NCBI GenBank assembly: GCA_022701275.1
Contig: CP031740.1
Span: 1,251,001 to 1,315,000, forward strand
Source of the DNA: Microcoleus vaginatus PCC 9802
GTDB taxonomy: Bacteria > Cyanobacteriota > Cyanobacteriia > Cyanobacteriales > Microcoleaceae
Direction: 5' to 3'
Length of the DNA stretch: 64,000 nucleotides
Shown here piece by piece: positions 63,992 to 64,000 of this stretch (position 1 is its first letter; each line of letters begins with the position of its first letter). The notes beneath the pieces are model-generated. The model was not told the DNA's origin. It searched no databases and saw only the letters and a list, made by a program, of their open reading frames with translations. The translations under genes and the position numbers were made by a program.

Positions 63992-64000
63992 TTTGGCATC

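Overview
The window looks like chromosomal DNA of a filamentous, non-heterocystous cyanobacterium of the Oscillatoriales (Microcoleus/Oscillatoria-like). Evidence seen in the sequence: very frequent HIP1-type octamers (GCGATCGC), heptameric short tandem repeats between genes, a cyanobacterial-type rnpB, groEL behind a CIRCE operator, an NtcA box, a Psb34-type photosystem II assembly protein, a DUF4079 protein, a SDR/CIA30 protein, and a bacteriophytochrome. The genus is an inference from overall look, not a search result.

Layout. 0-3.5 kb: NADH-type nitrite reductase nirB-nirD (minus strand) with a perfect GTA-N8-TAC NtcA box upstream. 3.5-5.4 kb: two-gene ABC-2 exporter. 5.6-8.1 kb: RTX-repeat protein followed immediately by an apparently intact IS5-like insertion sequence with 17-bp inverted repeats and TATA flanks. 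8.1-13.2 kb: zinc alcohol dehydrogenase, SDR oxidoreductase, EamA exporter, an Hpt protein with a C-terminal Cys cluster, and a small membrane protein. 13.3-19.5 kb: a bacteriophytochrome whose kinase H-box has Tyr in place of His, an SDR split by a CIA30 domain, an orphan sugar ABC permease, and DUF4079. 19.6-21.9 kb: repeats, a decayed response regulator, and small cyanobacterial proteins. 22-28 kb: a carotenoid-desaturase-like FAD enzyme and the polyamine transporter potB-potC-potD-potA, with a palindromic mobile-type repeat inside the last gap. 28-32 kb: membrane-anchored PP2C phosphatase, then an NfeD-stomatin pair. 32-36.3 kb: IS1-family remnant, citramalate synthase cimA, [2Fe-2S] ferredoxin, and glycine oxidase thiO. 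36.3-41.2 kb: hypothetical protein, metE remnant, fatty-acid desaturase, and an ABC exporter. 41.6-46 kb: CIRCE-groEL without groES, a DUF2811 protein, and a methyltransferase. 46-53 kb: Cache sensor kinase, Gfo/Idh/MocA oxidoreductase, rnc, rnpB, and corA. 52.6-64 kb: a 1411-residue multi-PAS kinase, protoporphyrinogen oxidase, an OmpR regulator, a TPR protein, psb34, and thiG (5' end at or beyond the window edge).

How they work together. Several genes connect to photosynthetic and nitrogen physiology: nirBD (nitrite to ammonium), polyamine uptake, PPOX (heme and chlorophyll), Psb34 (photosystem II) and the phytochrome. thiO and thiG make the thiazole half of thiamine but lie about 27 kb apart. 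rnc and rnpB, both RNA-processing genes, are neighbours on the minus strand. Signal transduction is heavily represented: three large sensor kinases, one Hpt protein, one intact and one dead response regulator, and one PP2C phosphatase.

I found no CRISPR array, no clear tRNA gene and no phage or defence island. The most notable oddities are the Tyr-for-His substitution in the phytochrome kinase, heptamer repeats inside rnpB, the Hpt-Cys4 protein, the long N-terminal extension of ThiG, and decayed copies of metE and an OmpR regulator.
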